From: Nageia nagi
Taxonomy: Eukaryota; Pinophyta
Assembly: GCA_050084985.1 (NCBI GenBank)
Contig: JBITNC010000001.1
Coordinates: forward strand, 119,660,001-119,724,000
Length of the DNA stretch: 64,000 nt
Reading direction: 5' to 3'
In this document: piece by piece, positions 60,431 to 64,000 of the stretch
Layout: each line of letters opens with the position of its first letter
Position numbering within the stretch: the first letter of the stretch is position 1
Notes under the pieces: generated by a model
Database searches by the model: none
What the model was told of the DNA's origin: nothing
Seen by the model: the letters and a program-made list of their open reading frames with translations, nothing else
Program-made: the position numbers and the translations under genes

Positions 60431-62208
60431 GAAAAATTTGTAATAGGTTTCATACATACATCAAATGCTTTTTAAAAGAAGATTTTTTTCATGTGTTGGG
60501 GTTGCAAGTGTCCTAGTAGATATGTATGCAAGATGTGGAAGTGTAGCAAAAGTATGTAAATTATTTGATAATATGCATGATAAAAATAGTTTTTTATGGA
60601 TTGCAATGATCATAATATATGTACAAAATAGATATATTGAAAGGAAACATGAATTGTTTGACAAAATACCTCATTGAGATGTAATCTCATGGACTAGAAT
60701 GATCTTGGGATATGCACAAAATGGGTTTTTTAAAAAGGATCTAGAGACTTTTAAGCACATGCAATTATCAAGTGTAAAGCCAAACTATGGGACCTTTTCC
60801 ATTATTCTTGTAGCATATACCACCATGGGATATCCCAAAGAAGGTATGAGTCCATCAAAGAGTAGTTGAAAATGGTTTTTCATCAAATGTCATGGTTGTG
60901 AACACCCTGATATACATTTATACAAAAAATGGAAGAATATGTAAGTATTAGTAATTATTTGACAAGATGCATGATTTAGACATAGTTTCATGGACCATAA
61001 TGATTTTAGGATATGCATAACATGATATAGACATAATTTCATGGGCTAAAATGATGGTAGGATATGCACAAAATGGATACATTGAAAGAGTATGTGAATA
61101 GTTTAAAAAAATACCTCATTTATATGCAATCTCATAGAATGAAATAATTTCAAGATATACACAAAATTGATTTTATAAAGTAGCTATAAATACTTTTAAG
61201 CATATGCAATTATTAAGTGTAAAGCTAGACTACAAACTTTGTCAGTATTCTTACAACATGTACACCATGGGAGCTCTCAAAGAAGATATGGACATCCATC
61301 AAAGAGTAGTTAAAAATGGATTTTCATTAAATGTTATGATTATAAATACCCTAATAGAAACATATATAAAATATGGAAGAATACATAAGGCCCATGAATT
61401 ATTTGACAAGATTGATGATGCAAATATAATTTTATAGAGTGCAATGATCATTGTATATGCACAACATGATGTAAACATAGTTTCATATATTGCAATAATT
61501 ATAGGATATGCACAACACAATGTAGATATATTTTTATAGACTACAATGATCATAGAATATGCAAAAAAAAGATATGTTGAAAGGGTCCATGAATTATTTG
61601 ATAAAGTACCTCATCAAGATATAATCTCATGGACTATAATGATCTTAAGATATGCACAAAATGGGTTTTCTAAAAAGGCTCTAGAGACTTTTAAGCACAT
61701 TCAATTGTCAATTATAAATCCAAACTCTACAACCTATTCTAGTATTCTTATAGCATGTTCCACCATGGGAGCTCTCAAAGAAGGTATGAACATCGATCAA
61801 AGATTAGTTGAAAATGGCTTTCCATAAAGTGTTGTGGTTTTGACCACCCTAATGGACATGTATGCAAAATATGAAAGAATAAATAAGGTGTGGAAATTAT
61901 TTAAAAATATGCATGATACAAACATATTTTCATGTACTACAATGATCATAAGATATGAACAACATGATGTATACAATTTGATGGATTGCAATGATCGTAT
62001 GATATGCACAAAATGGATATGTTGAAAGGGACCATGAATTATTTGATAAAATACCTCATTGAGATGCAATCTCATGGACTGTAATCATCCCATGATGTGC
62101 ACAACATGGGTTTTCTTAAAAAGCTCTAGAGACTTTTAAACACATGTAATTAATAGGTGTAAAGCCAAACTCTACACTCTTTACTAGTATTCTTATTGCA
62201 TGTGCCAC
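60430..62208 (+). pseudogene. PPR pseudogene (PLS-type array), right block
   Basis: Recognisable units: VASVLVDMYARCGSVAKVCKLFDNMHDKN, WIAMIIIYVQNRYIERKHELFDKIPH, then after a stop DVISWTRMILGYAQNGFFKKDLETFKHMQLSSVKPNYGTFSIILVAYTTMG. The series restarts at 61204 (QLLSVKLDY, MGALKEDMDIHQRVVKNGFS), 61546 (VERVHELFDKVPHQDIISWTIMI, ALETFKHIQLSIINPNSTTYSSILIACSTMGALKEGMNI) and 61834. Alternating long and short units fit plant PLS-class PPR proteins. Stops occur in nearly every unit. The array is cut at 62208 inside the SILIACAT block by the LTR of element D. Confidence 0.88.
61417..61569 (+). repeat. 51-bp (17-codon) tandem triplication inside a PPR unit
   Basis: Three consecutive half-motifs start at 61417, 61468 and 61519: DANIIL-SAMIIVYAQH, DVNIVSYIAIIIGYAQH and NVDIFL-TTMIIEYAKK (dashes are stops). 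Confidence 0.85.
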
Positions 62209-62818
62209 TTTAGACACTTAAATATGATTTTATTAAAATAGAAATCATATTTTAGGTATAAAAGATGTAAAAATATAAAAGTGTTTAAAATGTCAAAAAA
62301 ATCATAATCAATATAATTGGTACAAGTGCTAAGAAAAGAACCATAAGTTATGTAATACATGTAGATCTCAAGAAGAGAAAAGATCTAGGATGTTACATTA
62401 TAAAATAAGTAAAAAAATAAATATTTCCTAATAAAATAATTGGATATAATATAGGTCAACTCATGAGCATCACATCATTTGAACAATAATGGTATTTTGT
62501 AACACCAACTATTTCAAGATCTTGTATCTACTCTTCATCATGTTTCACATTATTTGATTAAATCATTATTGATAATGACTTAAATAGTCTCATAATCATG
62601 CAAGGTAAAAAATCATACCATGTGTACATCATGAATTCAAAGTGGTATAATCTCAAATCTTGGTGAAGAATCTATTCCAAGCCTAACATCCCAATTCTAG
62701 CAAAGAGAAGAGTCTGATCATACCAGTGAATACTTGATTATTTGCATTCATATTTTAGTAAGTATTTTATGGAGCAATAGTATTTTATTTTACTATAATT
62801 CATTATTTTTTGTCTACA
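62209..62818 (+). repeat. 5' LTR of element D
   Basis: 610 bp, TTTAGACACTTAAATATG (TG decayed to TT) to TTTGTCTACA. It ends like the LTRs of A-C and is followed by TATTGGTGACCTTG, the primer-site region. The 3' LTR is outside the window. Confidence 0.75.
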
Positions 62819-63081
62819 TATTGGTGACCTTGTTGTTTAAAGCAATTTTATCCTCATGGGAAAGATCTCACATAGTTTTATGACTAATCCTAGACCATTG
62901 ATATTGTGATTTATCTGTAATAACAATATCAACATCGTCTATAATTATTATGTACAAGAGATATGAGTTACCCTATAGTACATGATGCTTTAATTTACAA
63001 AGGTGATCGATAACATTATTTCTACGTGAATATCATAAGCTTTTACTAGTACAAACTAGAACCCTATTGACACTACCCTAG

Positions 63082-64000
63082 TTGAGAGGATGTCAAAATC
63101 TGAGAACCAATAGAATAGGTGTATTCATCTCACCCTTATTGGAGGATATCCTCAACTTTATGCTACCACTTGACCTCAAGTTCCCTAAGTTTGGGATGTT
63201 TAGTAGAGATCGGGATCCAAAAACAACATCTTGTAAGCTTTTAGGAGGAATTCTTGTTGAAATTTGGATCTAAAGAGAAGTTGATAGCCAATTTTTTCCT
63301 AAGGATTTTAAAGGGAGATGCCATATAATGGTTCTACAACATGCCATCAAATTCAATTGATTCTTTCAAGTCACTATTAAAATCATTCATGGATTACTAT
63401 AAATATAATATCAAGGAGCAATCCATAGTCATAAAATCATTTGCTCTAGGTCAAGAGCCCAATGACGTACTCAATAAATACATTCTAATATTCAAAAAGG
63501 TATGGTAATCAATAATAAGTAAATTAGATAAAGCTGATATTTGTGGTATTTTTATTGAGTCTATTCTTCAAATTATTGAAATGGTATTTGACATAATGAT
63601 AAAAATAGTATTAGCAAAGGAAAGGATTTTTCTTGATCTTGGGATACTCAATTATACATTCAAATCATATAATAATGATGATCATAAGCCTTATGCAAAA
63701 AAAGAGGATAAAAATGTAAATATGGTTGATGCACCCACTCTAACCATATCTCCTACACAAAGAGAGTATACATATACATTTCTTATTCTTCCAAGTTATA
63801 CCATACCAGATCTTATCAAAAAGGGATTATTGAAGTTGTTAGATAGAACATATCAAGATAATAGTGTGAACTTTGACAACCAAGAATTGTTCTATTCTTA
63901 TCATTAAAAAAGAGATAATTATACCTATCAATGTAAGCCTTTGGAATTTGTTATCTTAGATTTGATTACATAATGGAAATAAGAAGTAAATTATATAAGA
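63082..64000 (+). pseudogene. gag of element D (partial)
   Basis: MLPLDLKFPKFGMFSRDRDPK, then after frameshifts GDAI-WFYNMPSNSIDSFKSLLKSFMDYYKYNIKEQ, EPNDVLNKYILIFKKVW, and the 63581-63907 frame with YTFLILPSYTIPDLIKKGLLKLLD and the degenerate LFYSYH zinc-binding-like block. Same order as the gag of elements A and C; several stops. Confidence 0.88.

Larger units (their letters stand above)
62209..64000 (+). mobile_element. Ty3/gypsy retrotransposon D (5' part, runs off the window)
   Basis: The 5' LTR and most of gag are visible. It is inserted in PPR sequence (GTGCCAC at 62202-62208 is the left flank). Its gag is closest to those of A and C. Confidence 0.85.

Noticed and set aside
1-64000. 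CRISPR array, bacterial operon, tRNA or rRNA genes
   Set aside because: Repeats are LTRs, minisatellites or PPR units with no spaced identical short repeats; base composition and element types are plant nuclear; no cloverleaf or rRNA-like stretch was seen by eye.

Overview
The window looks like intergenic DNA from a large, AT-rich seed-plant genome, most likely a gymnosperm. That assignment is an inference from decayed PLS-type pentatricopeptide (PPR) sequence, several layers of nested LTR retrotransposons, and Ty3/gypsy elements with a second RNase H domain (Tat-type). I found no intact host gene and no convincing tRNA or rRNA. Almost every open stretch of coding sequence is a retroelement remnant carrying stops and frameshifts.

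Layout. 1-2760: decayed Ty1/copia element H, running off the left edge. 3180-5120 and 6671-7180: PPR-derived sequence in ~135-bp units, split by a 1550-bp terminal-inverted-repeat element (5121-6670). 7580-8165: degenerate minisatellite. 8240-12042: AT-rich sequence ending in an unrecognised minus-strand protein remnant that resumes beyond 29040. 12043-29040: Ty3/gypsy element B on the minus strand; it keeps gag but shows no pol. Element A, a gag-pol relative in opposite orientation (12772-22598), is inserted in B. Target-site duplications (TSDs) are visible for both. 29041-38550: a remnant resembling hAT transposase/ZNF862-like protein, minisatellites, a ~1.2-1.3 kb tandem duplication, and a PPR fragment. 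38551-39333: an LTR-like fragment with a minisatellite. 39334-59283: Ty3/gypsy element C (plus strand), interrupted by LTR-like insertion F (43749-47544) and by Ty1/copia element E (50463-~58215). 60430-62208: more PPR pseudogene sequence, cut at 62209 by the 5' LTR of element D, whose gag runs off the right edge.

A, B, C and D appear to be one clan: related gag proteins (A, C, D closest) and LTRs starting TGTAGA-like. A, B and C also share 3'-UTR blocks with ~190-bp repeats holding palindromes. A bipartite palindromic motif around GGCACCAATGGTGTGC recurs in LTRs, pol linkers and UTRs of A, B and C, and no standard domain or LTR feature explains it. This is the least expected signal in the window.

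Relative order of events from nesting: PPR sequence came first. B then landed in the unknown minus-strand remnant and A in B; C landed in LTR-like fragment G, and E and F in C; D landed in PPR sequence. All coordinates and identities were read by eye without alignment software.
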